A stretch of 64,000 nucleotides of DNA, taken from contig NZ_CP035493.1 in assembly GCF_004135385.1 (NCBI RefSeq), positions 2,418,001 through 2,482,000 on the forward strand, in the 5' to 3' direction. Of this stretch, positions 7,407-18,113 are shown one piece after another. Both the position numbers and the translations under genes were made by a program. This DNA comes from Xylanimonas protaetiae. Lineage in GTDB: Bacteria; Actinomycetota; Actinomycetes; Actinomycetales; Cellulomonadaceae. How positions within the stretch are numbered: the stretch's first letter is position 1; each line of letters starts with the position of its first letter. A model generated the notes under the pieces. That model was not told the DNA's origin and did no database searches. It was given only the letters and a program-made list of their open reading frames with translations.

Positions 7407-10400
7407 ATGGCCTACCCGCTGCACCGCACGCCGTCGTCCGACGCCGCACAGCCCGGCGCCGCACAGGACACATCGCGCGCCTCCGGCGCGACGGGCATCC
7501 CCGCCTCGCCCGACCTGCCCGCGCTCGAGCGCGAGGTCCTCGCATACTGGGCGCAGGACGACACGTTCAAGGCGTCGGTCGAGAAGAACGAGGCGGGCGA
7601 GAACGGCTCCAACGAGTTCGTGTTCTACGACGGCCCGCCCTTCGCCAACGGGCTGCCGCACTACGGCCACCTGCTGACCGGCTACGCCAAGGACGTCGTG
7701 CCGCGCTACCAGACGATGCGCGGCAAGCGCGTCGAGCGCCGCTTCGGCTGGGACACGCACGGCCTGCCCGCGGAGCTCGAGGCCATGAGCCAGCTCGGCA
7801 TCAAGACCAAGGACGAGATCGTCGAGCTCGGCATCGAGAAGTTCAACGCCGCGTGCCGCCAGTCGGTGCTCAAGTACACGGGCGAGTGGCGCGACTACGT
7901 GACCCGCCAGGCCCGCTGGGTCGACTTCGACCACGACTACAAGACGATGGACCTCACCTACATGGAGTCCGTCATCTGGGGCTTCAAGCAGCTGTGGGAC
8001 AAGGGCCTGGTCTACGAGGGCTTCCGCATCCTGCCGTACTGCTGGAACGACCAGACGCCGCTGTCGAACCACGAGCTGCGCATGGACGACGACGTCTACC
8101 AGGTGCGGCAGGACCCGGCCGTGACGGTCGGCTTCTCGGTCGCGTCGGCGCCCGCCGGGAGCGTGGTCCAGGAGGGCGACAAGCTGCTCATCTGGACCAC
8201 GACGCCGTGGACGCTCCCGTCCAACCTGCTCGTCATGGTCGGCCCGGACGTCGAGTACGTCGTCGTCGAGTCCGCCTACACCGGGACGACGCAGCGGTAC
8301 GTGCTCGCCGCCGAGCGCCTCGCGGCGTACGCGCGTGAGCTGACCGACGAGGGGAACGAGACGCCCACCGTCGTCGGCCGCCTGACCGGGGCCGAGCTGG
8401 CCGGTACCGCCTACCAGCCGCCGTTCACGTACTTCGAGGGGCACGAGAACGCGCACCGCGTCGTCGTCGCCGACTTCGTGACGACGACGGACGGCACCGG
8501 CCTGGTGCACGGCGCTCCCGCCTTCGGCGAGGACGACAAGGTGGTCGGCGACCGCGAGGGCGTCGCCGCCGTGCTGCCCGTGGGCGCCGACGGGCGCTTC
8601 CAGTACCCGGTGGTCGAGTACGCCGGACTGCAGGTGTTCGACGCGAACCTGCTGATCATCGAGCACCTCAAGGCCGCCACCCGCGGCGAGGGCGAGACCG
8701 GCGCGGTCTCCGCCGGCACGGTGCTGCTGCGCCGCGAGTCGTACGCGCACTCCTACCCGCACTGCTGGCGCTGCCGCCAGCCGCTCATCTACATGGGCGT
8801 CTCGTCGTGGTTCGTGGCCGTCACCCAGGTCAAGGAGCGCATGCTCGCGCTCAACGAGGAGATCGCCTGGACGCCGGACCACATCCAGCACGGCATCTTC
8901 GGCAAGTGGCTCGAGAACGCCCGGGACTGGTCGATCACCCGCAACCGGTTCTGGGGCTCGCCCGTGCCGGTGTGGAAGTCGGACGACCCCGAGTACCCGC
9001 GCGTCGACGTCTACGGGTCGCTCGCCGAGCTCCAGGCGGACTTCGGCGTCGAGGTCACGGACCTGCACCGCCCGTACATCGACGACCTGACGCGCCCCAA
9101 CCCCGACGACCCCACGGGGAAGTCGACCATGCGCCGTGTCGAGGACGTCATGGACGTGTGGGTGGACTCCGGCTCGATGCCGTACGCGCAGGTGCACTAC
9201 CCGTTCGAGAACCAGGAGTGGTTCGAGAACCACTACCCGGGTGACTTCATCGTCGAGTACATCGGCCAGACCCGCGGCTGGTTCTACACGCTGCACGTGC
9301 TGGCCACGGCGATCATGGACCGCCCGGCGTTCAAGTCGGCCGTCTCGCACGGCATCGTGCTGGGCTCCGACGGCCGCAAGATGTCCAAGTCGCTGCGCAA
9401 CTACCCGGACGTCAACGAGGTCTTCGACCGTGACGGCTCCGACGCCATGCGCTGGTTCCTCATGTCGTCGCCCATCCTGCGCGGCGGCAACCTCGTGGTC
9501 ACCGAGGAGGGCATCCGCGACTCGGTGCGCCAGGTGCTGCTGCCGATGTGGAGCACGTACTACTTCTTCACGCTGTACGCCAACAACGCCAAGCGTCTCG
9601 GCGGGGGCGCCGGCTACCAGGCCGCGCCCGTCACGGCGGAGCGCGTCGCGGGCATGCCGTCGATCGACCGCTACGTCCTCGCCAAGACGCACGACCTGGT
9701 CGAGACGGTGACGGCGCAGCTCGACGCCTACGACATCGCGGGGGCCTGCGAGTCGGTGCGCGTCTTCCTCGACGTCCTGACCAACTGGTACGTCCGCACG
9801 CAGCGCGACCGCTTCTGGCAGGAGGACGCCGACGCGTTCGACACCCTCTCGACGGTCCTGGAGACCTTGTGCCGCGTGGCCGCCCCGCTGGCCCCGCTGC
9901 TGACGGAGGAGATCTGGCGCGGCCTGACCGGCGGACGCTCGGTGCACCTGGCCGACTTCCCGTCGGTCGCCGCCGACGAGGCCCTCGTGGCCGACGACGC
10001 CCTGGTCGCCGCGATGGACGAGGTCCGCGCCGTCGTCTCGACGGCGCTGGGCCTGCGCAAGGCCAACAAGCTGCGCGTGCGCCAGCCGCTGGCCCGCCTC
10101 ACGGTCGCCGTGTCCGACCCGGCCGCGCTCGCGGACTACGCCGGCCTGCTGCGCACCGAGCTCAACGTCAAGGACGTCGAGCTGGTCCAGGCGGACGCGG
10201 GCACGGCCGAGCGGTTCGGCATCGTCGAGCGCCTCGCCGTCAACGCGCGTGCCGCCGGCCCGCGCCTGGGCCGCGGTGTGCAGGCCGTCATCAAGGGCGC
10301 CAAGGCGGGCGCGTGGGCGCGCGACGCCGCGGGCGTCGTCGTCGTCACCACCGACGACGGCGAGGTGCCGCTGCTGGAGACCGAGTACGAGCTGACGACC

Positions 10401-10733
10401 GTGGTCGGCGGCTCGTCGTCGGACGACGCCGCGGCGGCGCTCGCGGCGGCCGTGCTCCCGGGCGGCGGGTTCGCCGTCCTGGACCTCGCGCTCACCCCGG
10501 AGCTCGAGGCCGAGGGCTACGCCCGCGACGTCGTCCGCGACGTCCAGGACGCCCGCAAGGCCGCCGGCCTCGAGGTGGGCGACCGCATCGACCTGGTCAT
10601 CGCCGTGCCCGCCGACCGGGTCGCCGCCGTCGAGGCCCACGCGGGCCTCATCGGCGCGGAGACGCTCGCCGTCTCGCTGACGGTCACGGCCGCCGAGGGC
10701 GACCGCACGATCGCGGTCACCAAGGCCGCCTGA
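7407..10733 (+). CDS. ileS: Isoleucyl-tRNA synthetase
   Basis: A 1108-aa class Ia synthetase that attaches isoleucine to tRNA-Ile in the cytoplasm. The HIGH-type motif is HYGH near residue 84 ([12 protein letters not shown]), and KMSKS starts at residue 658 ([13 protein letters not shown]). The CP1 editing domain lies between ([14 protein letters not shown], then [15 protein letters not shown]), and a HCWRC cysteine pair precedes the catalytic C-half. Length and motif style match the type 2 (eukaryote-like) IleRS, which in the literature is linked to mupirocin tolerance; that trait is inference here. ATG 7407 is chosen because GAGGAG lies just upstream and the T-box leader ends there; the longer frame runs through the leader. 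Confidence 0.97.
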   Translation: MAYPLHRTPSSDAAQPGAAQDTSRASGATGIPASPDLPALEREVLAYWAQDDTFKASVEKNEAGENGSNEFVFYDGPPFANGLPHYGHLLTGYAKDVVPRYQTMRGKRVERRFGWDTHGLPAELEAMSQLGIKTKDEIVELGIEKFNAACRQSVLKYTGEWRDYVTRQARWVDFDHDYKTMDLTYMESVIWGFKQLWDKGLVYEGFRILPYCWNDQTPLSNHELRMDDDVYQVRQDPAVTVGFSVASAPAGSVVQEGDKLLIWTTTPWTLPSNLLVMVGPDVEYVVVESAYTGTTQRYVLAAERLAAYARELTDEGNETPTVVGRLTGAELAGTAYQPPFTYFEGHENAHRVVVADFVTTTDGTGLVHGAPAFGEDDKVVGDREGVAAVLPVGADGRFQYPVVEYAGLQVFDANLLIIEHLKAATRGEGETGAVSAGTVLLRRESYAHSYPHCWRCRQPLIYMGVSSWFVAVTQVKERMLALNEEIAWTPDHIQHGIFGKWLENARDWSITRNRFWGSPVPVWKSDDPEYPRVDVYGSLAELQADFGVEVTDLHRPYIDDLTRPNPDDPTGKSTMRRVEDVMDVWVDSGSMPYAQVHYPFENQEWFENHYPGDFIVEYIGQTRGWFYTLHVLATAIMDRPAFKSAVSHGIVLGSDGRKMSKSLRNYPDVNEVFDRDGSDAMRWFLMSSPILRGGNLVVTEEGIRDSVRQVLLPMWSTYYFFTLYANNAKRLGGGAGYQAAPVTAERVAGMPSIDRYVLAKTHDLVETVTAQLDAYDIAGACESVRVFLDVLTNWYVRTQRDRFWQEDADAFDTLSTVLETLCRVAAPLAPLLTEEIWRGLTGGRSVHLADFPSVAADEALVADDALVAAMDEVRAVVSTALGLRKANKLRVRQPLARLTVAVSDPAALADYAGLLRTELNVKDVELVQADAGTAERFGIVERLAVNARAAGPRLGRGVQAVIKGAKAGAWARDAAGVVVVTTDDGEVPLLETEYELTTVVGGSSSDDAAAALAAAVLPGGGFAVLDLALTPELEAEGYARDVVRDVQDARKAAGLEVGDRIDLVIAVPADRVAAVEAHAGLIGAETLAVSLTVTAAEGDRTIAVTKAA

Positions 10734-10744
10734 CCCGCGCACGC

Positions 10745-10789
10745 ACGACGGCGCCCGGCCCCCCTCGCGGGGAAGCCGGGCGCCGTCGT
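10745..10789. terminator. Bidirectional terminator after ileS
   Basis: A 15-bp perfect stem (ACGACGGCGCCCGGC with GCCGGGCGCCGTCGT) lies between the convergent ileS and ABC permease genes. The symmetric GC hairpin can serve both strands; there is no clear U-tract, as is common in GC-rich actinobacteria. Confidence 0.75.
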
Positions 10790-10806
10790 CGTCGGGACGG
10801 GTCGGG

Positions 10807-12105
10807 TCACTCGTAGCGCAGCGACGAGATCGGGTCCGCCTTGGCCGCCCGCAGGGCGGGCAGCGTGCCGGCGAGGAACGCGACCGCCATGACGCCCGCG
10901 ACCACGGCGAGCACCGTCAGCGGCTCGAACACGAACAGGTTGAGGCCGGGCAGGTCGGCGAGGATGCCGCCCGCGAGCGCGTCGGACACGATGCGCCCCG
11001 TGACCATGGCGACCAGCACGCCGACCGCGGAGCCGAGCAGGCCGATGACGGTCGCCTCGACGGAGAACAGGGCGAACACCTTGGCCGACGACAGCCCCAT
11101 GGCCTTCATGAGGCCGACCTCGCGGGTGCGCTCCTGCACCGCCATGAACAGCGTGTTGATGATGCCGATGGACGCCGCGACGAGCGCGATGACGGCGAAC
11201 GACGACAGCACGAACACGACCGTGTCGATCACGGAGGTGAACATGCCGAGCTGGTCGTCGACGGTCATGGAGTCGAAGCCCTCGGCGGCCAGGGCGGCCT
11301 GCAGGTCGGCGGTCGCCTCCTCGCCGGCGTCCGGGTCGTAGGTGACGAACGCCGCCATGTGCAGCACGGGGGCGCCGGGGTCGCGGCCGACGCGGGAGAG
11401 GTCGAAGAGCGCGTCGGTGAGCGCCGGGTTGGGGATGGCGCCCGCGGAGCCCAGCAGCCCCGGCTCCGCGATGCCGACGACGGTCACCGGCTGCGTGACG
11501 ATCGTGCCGGTGGCGTCGGTGAGCCCGAGGTCGACCGTGGCGCCCACGGCGTCGGCGGGAGTGGCGAAGCCGAGCGGCGTGACGTAGGACGTCGGCAGGA
11601 TCACCTGCGGCTCGGGGGCGGTGAGGTCCACGTTGGAGCCGGCGGCGAGCTCGACGTGCATGCCGGGCAGCGCCATCCCGAGGGACACCTGGTACGGCTG
11701 GGAGCCGTCGGCCTGGACGAAGTCGAGGGCGACCATGCGCATCGGGGAGACGTCGAGGACGCCGGGCGTCGCGGCGATCGTGTCGAGGTCGGCGGCGGTC
11801 AGGGCGAGGGTCGGGCCCAAGGCGCCGGCCATCGGGCCGCCGGACATCGTCGCGCGGTCCGGGTCGAACACCGCGGGGCCGTCGCCCGCGGGCGCGTCCT
11901 CGTCGAGCGGCGTGACCGTCAGCACGTTGTCGACGCCGATGGTCGCGACCGTGTCGGCCATGAAGGAGTTCACGCCCGCGCCGAGCGCGTTGGTCAGGGT
12001 GAGGGCGAACGCGCCGATGACGATGGCGAGCGCCGTCAGGGTGGTGCGCAGCTTGGAGCGGAACGCGTTGGCGTTCGCGCGCTTGAGGACGTCGAGGGCC
12101 TTCAC
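10807..12105 (-). CDS. MacB-like ABC transporter permease (FtsX family)
   Basis: A 432-aa membrane subunit of a type VII (MacB/LolCDE-like) ABC system. An N-terminal helix (FRSKLRTTLTALAIVIGAFALTL split across about 14-36) is followed by a large extracytoplasmic MacB-PCD-type domain (about 40-290) and three C-terminal FtsX helices ending ISSLRYE, the classic end of this family. These transporters move substrates by extracellular mechanical coupling rather than through a pore. GTG 12105 follows a GGAGGTGG ribosome-binding site. The gene sits 11 nt after its ATPase and converges on ileS. Antimicrobial peptide or lipid efflux is the likely role, by family and by the divergent two-component system. 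Confidence 0.9.
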   Translation of the reverse strand: MKALDVLKRANANAFRSKLRTTLTALAIVIGAFALTLTNALGAGVNSFMADTVATIGVDNVLTVTPLDEDAPAGDGPAVFDPDRATMSGGPMAGALGPTLALTAADLDTIAATPGVLDVSPMRMVALDFVQADGSQPYQVSLGMALPGMHVELAAGSNVDLTAPEPQVILPTSYVTPLGFATPADAVGATVDLGLTDATGTIVTQPVTVVGIAEPGLLGSAGAIPNPALTDALFDLSRVGRDPGAPVLHMAAFVTYDPDAGEEATADLQAALAAEGFDSMTVDDQLGMFTSVIDTVVFVLSSFAVIALVAASIGIINTLFMAVQERTREVGLMKAMGLSSAKVFALFSVEATVIGLLGSAVGVLVAMVTGRIVSDALAGGILADLPGLNLFVFEPLTVLAVVAGVMAVAFLAGTLPALRAAKADPISSLRYE

Positions 12106-12116
12106 GCGGCCACCTC

Positions 12117-12833
12117 CTACTCGGTCGAGGGCTGGCCGGTCGTGGGCTTGTCGCCCGCAGGCACGATGAGCCCGTCGGCGATGGTCACGGCGCGGTCGCA
12201 GCGCGCGGCCAGCTCCTCGTCGTGCGTGACGACGACGAGCGTGATGCCCTGCGTGCGGTTGAGGTCGAAGAGGATCGACTCGACCGTGGCGCCCGTGTTC
12301 GAGTCGAGGTTGCCCGTCGGCTCGTCGGCGAAGATCACGGACGGCCGGTTGATGAGCGCGCGAGAGATGACCACGCGCTGCTTCTGCCCGCCCGACAGGT
12401 CGTTGGCCTTGTTGCCGGCCTTGTCCTCGATGCCGAGCTGCGCGAGCGCCGCGAGGCCGCGCGCCTTGCGCTCGCGCGCCGGGACGCCCGCGATCGTCAG
12501 CGGCATCGTCACGTTGTCCATCACCGAGTTCTGCGCGTTGAGGAAGAACTGCTGGAAGACGAACCCGAACTCGGCGTTGCGCGTCCGGTTGAGCTCCCGC
12601 TCGCCGAGGCCCGAGGTCTCGGTGCCGTGCAGCGTGATCGACCCCGAGGTCGGGCGGTCCAGCAGGGCGAGCAGGTGCATGAGCGTCGACTTGCCCGAGC
12701 CGGACTTGCCGACGATCGCGAGCGACTCCCCGGCGTGGATGTCGAGGTCGATGCCGCGCAGCGCGTGGAACGCGTTGGCGCCGGAGCCGTAGGTCTTGTG
12801 CAGGTCTCTGACCGAGATCAGTGGTGCGGACAT
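12117..12833 (-). CDS. ABC transporter ATP-binding protein (MacB/LolD-like)
   Basis: A 238-aa ATPase driving the FtsX-type permease downstream. Walker A is GKSGSGKST (about residues 41-49), the Q-loop is in FVFQQFFLN, the signature is LSGGQKQR, Walker B is VIFADEPTGNLD and the H-loop His is in VVVTHD. All key residues are intact. The order ATPase then permease, 11 nt apart, and divergence from a NarL-type two-component system with a palindrome in the gap, resembles stress-responsive peptide-efflux loci. The substrate is not known. Confidence 0.94.
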   Translation of the reverse strand: MSAPLISVRDLHKTYGSGANAFHALRGIDLDIHAGESLAIVGKSGSGKSTLMHLLALLDRPTSGSITLHGTETSGLGERELNRTRNAEFGFVFQQFFLNAQNSVMDNVTMPLTIAGVPARERKARGLAALAQLGIEDKAGNKANDLSGGQKQRVVISRALINRPSVIFADEPTGNLDSNTGATVESILFDLNRTQGITLVVVTHDEELAARCDRAVTIADGLIVPAGDKPTTGQPSTE

Positions 12834-12916
12834 GGAGTCCCTTCCGTGGGGCGTGCGGTCTGGCCACCACTCTCCGGGAACGGCGGCCTCGGGGAATCCC
12901 GCGGTCGTGGGCACTC

Positions 12917-12938
12917 GCGTACCGCGTCCGCGGTACGC
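12917..12938. promoter_or_regulatory. Perfect palindrome between ABC operon and two-component genes
   Basis: Two 10-bp arms, GCGTACCGCG and CGCGGTACGC, lie two bases apart in the 160-bp divergent gap. A third half-site GTACCGCG stands at 12942-12949, 23 bp (about two helical turns) after the first. It is the only obvious dyad in the gap and is a good candidate binding site for the adjacent LuxR-type response regulator controlling one or both directions. Confidence 0.6.
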
Positions 12939-12993
12939 CGGGTACCGCGCCGGTGCGACGCCGGGCGCGGAGGCATGGGCGATGCTGGTCGCC

Positions 12994-14190
12994 ATGAAGG
13001 AAGCGATCCGCCGCCGAGGGGCCACGCCGCTGACCCCCGTGTCGACGCGACCTCCCTGGACCTGGCCGTGGTTCGGGCCCGTCATGGCCACGGCCGCCGT
13101 GCTGCTCAGCGCCCTCACGGACTTCGACCCGGCGCGCGACCACCACGCGGTGGGCCTGCACTGGTCGGGCCGCGTGATGGGCTTCGCCGCCGCGGCCGTC
13201 CTGGTGCTCCTCGCCCGGCGCCGCTTCCCGCGCGCCGCGCTGGCCGCGACGCTCGGCCTGGTGGTCGCGGCCACGGCGGTCGGCGCGTTCGACGCCAGCA
13301 CGGTCGTCGCGGTCGCGGTCGCCGTGTTCACGGCCGTCCAGCACCTCCCCCGCCGCACCGCGACCCTGGTCGTGAGCGGCGTCGCCCTGGCCGTCGCCGG
13401 GTGCGCCTTCGCGGGCGGCCGGTGGCAGACGCAGCACGTCCTCGTCGTCCTGCTCGGCGCGGCGCTCGGCGAGGCCGCCCGCTCGCAGCGCGAGCAGCTC
13501 ACCGAGGCCCGCGAGCGCGCCGAGCGCGCCGAGGCCACGCGCGACGCCATCGCCCGCCGCCGGGTCGCCGAGGCGCGCCTGTCGATCGCCCGCGACCTGC
13601 ACGACGTCGTCGGCCACCAGATCGCCGTCATCAACCTGCACGCCGGCGCCGCGTCGTCGGCGCTGGCCACACGGCCCGACGACGCCGCGCGCTCCCTGGC
13701 GGTCATCCGGACGTCGTCGCGCGACGTCCTCACCGAGATCGGCGACCTCATGGCCGCGCTGCGCGACCCCACCGCGTCCGACGCCGGACCCGCGGGCCTC
13801 GCCCGGCTCGACGACGTCGTCCGCGACTTCGGCGTCCACGGGCTCGCGGTGCGGCGCCGCGTCGAGGGCGAGCCCCGCGACCTCCCGGGCGCCGTCGACG
13901 CCACCGCGCTGCGCGTCGTCCAGGAGGCCCTCACCAACGCGCACAAGCACGGCGCCGACGCGCGCGCCCACCTGCTCCTCGAGTACCTGCCCGCGAGCCT
14001 GCGCGTCACCGTCACCAACCGGATCGGCACCGGCGTCGCGCCGCTGAGCGTCGGCACGGGGCTCGGCGTCGTCGGCATGACCGAGCGGGTCGAGTCCGTG
14101 CGCGGCACCATGACCTCGGGCGACGACGGCGCCGGCGTGTGGCGCGTCGTCGTCGACCTGCCCACCGACACCCCGGGAGACCAGCCGTGA
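12994..14190 (+). CDS. Sensor histidine kinase, NarL/LiaS type
   Basis: A 398-aa membrane sensor kinase. The N-terminal third has several hydrophobic segments (about residues 25-145), then a charged linker rich in EAR repeats. The HisKA_3 dimerisation motif RDLHDVVGHQ carries the phospho-acceptor His203, and the ATPase N-box is at about 310-320 (QEALTNAHKHG) with the G-box GTGLGVVGM after it. It should phosphorylate the next gene product. ATG 12994 is chosen because GATGCT sits 7 nt upstream and homology starts near here; other in-frame starts lie up to 198 nt earlier. The GTGA overlap couples it to the response regulator. Confidence 0.9.
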   Translation: MKEAIRRRGATPLTPVSTRPPWTWPWFGPVMATAAVLLSALTDFDPARDHHAVGLHWSGRVMGFAAAAVLVLLARRRFPRAALAATLGLVVAATAVGAFDASTVVAVAVAVFTAVQHLPRRTATLVVSGVALAVAGCAFAGGRWQTQHVLVVLLGAALGEAARSQREQLTEARERAERAEATRDAIARRRVAEARLSIARDLHDVVGHQIAVINLHAGAASSALATRPDDAARSLAVIRTSSRDVLTEIGDLMAALRDPTASDAGPAGLARLDDVVRDFGVHGLAVRRRVEGEPRDLPGAVDATALRVVQEALTNAHKHGADARAHLLLEYLPASLRVTVTNRIGTGVAPLSVGTGLGVVGMTERVESVRGTMTSGDDGAGVWRVVVDLPTDTPGDQP

Positions 14191-14851
14191 CCTCCGTCCT
14201 CGTCGCGGACGACCAGGCGCTCGTGCGCTCCGCCGTCGTCGACCTCGTCGGCCACGCCGACGGGCTCGACGTCGTCGGCGAGGCCGGCGACGGGCGGCGC
14301 GCCGTCGAGCTCGCCCGCCGGCTGCGGCCCGACGTCGTCCTCATGGACGTCCGCATGCCCGGCATGGACGGGATCGCCGCCACCCGGGAGATCTGCGACG
14401 ACCCGGCGCTCGCGGACGTGCGCGTCCTGGTGCTGACGACGTTCGAGGACGACGCCTACATCGTCGGCGCGCTGCGCGCGGGGCGAGCGGGTTCCTCGGC
14501 AAGGGGTCGGACCCGGACGAGATCGTCGCGGCCGTGCGGGCCGTGCACGCGGGGGACGCGCTGCTGTCGCCGACGGCGACGCGCACGCTCATCGACCGGT
14601 ACGTGCGCCCCGCCGACGCCGTCCCGGGGCAGGTGCCCGAGGCGCTGGGCGACCTGACCGAGCGCGAGGTCGAGATCCTGACCCTCGTCGGGCGGGGCCT
14701 GTCCAACGCCGAGATCGCGCGCGACCTCGTCATCTCGCCGCACACCGCCAAGACGCACGTCAACCGCGTCATGACCAAGCTGCACGCGCACGACCGCGCC
14801 CAGCTCGTCATCGCCGCGTACGAGAACGGGCTGGTGCGCCCCCAGTCCTGA
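14187..14851 (+). pseudogene. NarL-family response regulator, frameshifted
   Basis: Receiver plus LuxR-type HTH regulator, partner of the kinase before it. The first frame gives the receiver (LVADDQALVRSAV, phospho-acceptor in VVLMDVRMPGMDG, then VLTTFEDDAYIVGALRAG). It then breaks at the GGGG run at 14480-14483; the C-terminal part continues in another frame with EALGDLTEREVEIL and the HTH NAEIARDLVISPHTAKTHV. One added G restores ALRAGASGFLGKGSDPDEIV and a normal 221-aa protein; the span of 665 nt is one short of a multiple of three. Homopolymer sequencing error is more likely than true decay because both halves are otherwise perfectly conserved. Confidence 0.88.
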
Positions 14852-14870
14852 GGCGCCCGGGCCCCTCACC

Positions 14871-14876
14871 TATCCT
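14871..14876 (+). promoter_or_regulatory. -10-like element of leaderless folC
   Basis: TATCCT, 6 nt before GTG 14883. No Shine-Dalgarno is visible, so a transcript starting at the GTG is likely. Confidence 0.5.
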
Positions 14877-14882
14877 GGTCCG

Positions 14883-16298
14883 GTGAGCAGCCGAAACACC
14901 GACCGCCGGCAGGACGACCGCAAGGCCGCGCAGGCCGCCGCCGAGGAGGCCGTCGCACAGGAGTCCCTGCGCGAGGTGTACCGCGAGATCATGTCCCGCG
15001 CCCCGGAGCACGACATCGACCCCACCCTCGACCGCGTCCGCCGCGTGCTCGAGCTGCTGGGCGACCCGCAGCGCGCGTACCGCGTCGTGCACCTCACCGG
15101 CACCAACGGCAAGACGTCCACGGCCCGCATGGTCGAGTCGCTCGTGCGCGAGCACGGCCTGCGCACCGGCCTGTTCACCAGCCCCCACCTCACCAGCGTC
15201 ACCGAGCGCATCCAGGTCGACGGCGCCCCCGTCAGCGCCGCCCGGTTCGTGGAGGTGTGGGAGGACGTCGCCCCGTACATCGGCGTCGTCGACCGCGAGT
15301 CGCAGGAGGCCGGCGGGCCGCGCCTGAGCTTCTTCGAGGTGCTCACCGTCATGGCGTTCGCCGCGTTCGCCGACGCGCCCGTCGACGTCGCCGTCGTCGA
15401 GGTCGGCATGGGCGGCACGTGGGACTCGACCAACGTCGCCGACGGCGACGTCGCCGTCGTCAGCCCCGTCGGCATGGACCACCAGCGCTGGCTCGGCGAC
15501 ACGCTCGAGCAGATCGCGACCACCAAGTCCGGCATCATCAAGGACGGCGCGACGGCGGTCGTGTCGCTCCAGGAGCCCGTCGTCGCCGACGTCCTGCGCG
15601 CCCGGGCCGACGCCGTCGGCGCGCACCTGCTGCGCGAGGGCTACGAGCTCGAGGTCGCCGGCCGCCAGCTCGGCGTCGGCGGGCAGGTGGTCGACCTGCG
15701 CACGCCCGCCGGCCTCTACACCGGGATCTTCCTGCCGCTGCACGGCGAGCACCAGGCGCACAACGCGCTGCTGGCGCTCGCGGCCGTGGAGGCGCTGCTG
15801 TCCGGCGGCGGCGCGCTCGACGCCGGCGTCGTGGAGGCCGGGTTCGCGGGCGTCACCTCGCCCGGCCGGCTGGAGCTCGTCCGCACCTCGCCGACCGTCC
15901 TGGTCGACGTCGCGCACAACCCCCACGGGGCCGAGGCCATGGTCGCGACGCTCGACGAGGTCTTCGACTTCACGCGGCTGATCGGCGTCGTCGGCATCAT
16001 GGGCGACAAGGACGCCGAGGGGCTGCTCGCCACCCTGGAGCCGGTGCTGGCCGAGGTGGTCCTGACGCGCAACAGCTCCGACCGCTCCGCCGACCCGCTC
16101 GACCTGCGCGAGATCGCCGAGGAGATCTTCGGCGAGGACCGGGTCCACGTCGTCGAGTCGCTCGACGAGGCGCTCCAGGTCGCCACCGACCTCGCCGAGC
16201 GCGACGACGCCGTGGGCGTCGGCGTCGGCACGGGCGTGCTGGTGACGGGCAGCGTCGTCACGGTCGCGGACGCGCGCATCCTGCTCGGCCGCCCGTAG
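14883..16298 (+). CDS. folC: Folylpolyglutamate synthase / dihydrofolate synthase
   Basis: A 471-aa Mur-ligase-family enzyme that adds glutamate to dihydropteroate and to folates using ATP. The P-loop GTNGKTS lies at about 73-79, VGMGGTWDSTNV is the family signature, SPVGMDHQRWLG gives the metal-binding region, and AHNPHG with VGIMGDKDAEG belongs to the C-terminal ligase domain. A charged N-terminal extension (about 40 residues) precedes the core. In actinobacteria folC is normally followed directly by a DUF4233 gene and ndk; here 5 kb of other genes lie between. The 153-nt gap after it holds a direct GAGGAGGCGCCC repeat and no gene I can support. Confidence 0.95.
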   Translation: MSSRNTDRRQDDRKAAQAAAEEAVAQESLREVYREIMSRAPEHDIDPTLDRVRRVLELLGDPQRAYRVVHLTGTNGKTSTARMVESLVREHGLRTGLFTSPHLTSVTERIQVDGAPVSAARFVEVWEDVAPYIGVVDRESQEAGGPRLSFFEVLTVMAFAAFADAPVDVAVVEVGMGGTWDSTNVADGDVAVVSPVGMDHQRWLGDTLEQIATTKSGIIKDGATAVVSLQEPVVADVLRARADAVGAHLLREGYELEVAGRQLGVGGQVVDLRTPAGLYTGIFLPLHGEHQAHNALLALAAVEALLSGGGALDAGVVEAGFAGVTSPGRLELVRTSPTVLVDVAHNPHGAEAMVATLDEVFDFTRLIGVVGIMGDKDAEGLLATLEPVLAEVVLTRNSSDRSADPLDLREIAEEIFGEDRVHVVESLDEALQVATDLAERDDAVGVGVGTGVLVTGSVVTVADARILLGRP

Positions 16299-16451
16299 CC
16301 GACCGTCCCGGGCGGCCCGCGCCTCACCGGCGGCCGATGCGGCGGCCGAGGAGGCGCCCGAGGAGGCGCCCGACGCGGTGGCTGACCCCGCCGACCAGGT
16401 GTGGAATGGGCGGGGAGGCCCCGACGCGGGCCCATGGGGAGGAGCACACCG

Positions 16452-17459
<1,008 letters not shown>

Positions 17460-17473
17460 AGGAGCTCGATCCC

Positions 17474-18109
17474 ATGACCCTCGATGCCGCGTGGGCGCGA
17501 CGCTGGGCCGCGCAGGCCGCCGCGACGGTCGCCGCCGCCAAGGACGACCTCACGGAGCTCGACCGGCAGATCGGGGACGGCGACCACGGCCACAACCTCG
17601 ACCGCGGCTTCCGCGCGGTGGTCGCCAAGCTCGACGCGACGCCCGCCGCCGCCGACGAGACCGTCGGCGCGGTGCTCAAGCTCGTCGCGACGACGCTGAT
17701 GTCCACCGTGGGCGGCGCGGCCGGCCCGCTGTACGGCACCGCGTTCCTGCGCGCGGCGAAGGTCACGGACCGCGAGGAGCTCGACGCCCCGGCGGTCGTC
17801 GCCCTGCTCGAGGCGGCCGTCGAGGGCATCACGGCGCGCGGGCACGCGACGACGGGGGAGAAGACCATGGTCGACGCGTGGCAGCCCGCCGCGGAGGCCG
17901 CCGCCGGCGCCGACGGCGCGACGACGCTCGCCGTGCTGGAGGCCGCGGCCGCGGCGGCCGACGCCGGCGCCACGGCCACCATCCCGCTCGTCGCGACCAA
18001 GGGCCGCGCCTCCTACCTGGGCGAACGCTCCGCGGGCCACGAGGACCCGGGAGCCCGCTCGACGGCCCTGCTGCTCGCCGCGGCCGTCGCGGCGGCCGAG
18101 GAGCCGTGA
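17474..18109 (+). CDS. dhaL: Dihydroxyacetone kinase, ADP-binding DhaL subunit
   Basis: A 211-aa all-helical subunit that keeps ADP tightly bound as a phosphoryl relay between DhaM and Dha on DhaK. The magnesium-binding Asp cluster is in IGDGDHGHNLDRG (about residues 32-44), and TLMSTVGGAAGPLYGTAF carries the nucleotide-contacting loop. TTGEKTMVDAW is the second conserved block. It sits between dhaK and dhaM with short spacing and a GGAG ribosome-binding site. Intact in every visible motif. Confidence 0.95.
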   Translation: MTLDAAWARRWAAQAAATVAAAKDDLTELDRQIGDGDHGHNLDRGFRAVVAKLDATPAAADETVGAVLKLVATTLMSTVGGAAGPLYGTAFLRAAKVTDREELDAPAVVALLEAAVEGITARGHATTGEKTMVDAWQPAAEAAAGADGATTLAVLEAAAAAADAGATATIPLVATKGRASYLGERSAGHEDPGARSTALLLAAAVAAAEEP

Positions 18110-18113
18110 CCCG

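Noticed and set aside
7212-10742. A 1176-codon open frame antisense to ileS
   Set aside because: High GC keeps antisense frames open. Its translation is His/Arg/Val repeats without domains, and the plus strand encodes a perfect IleRS.
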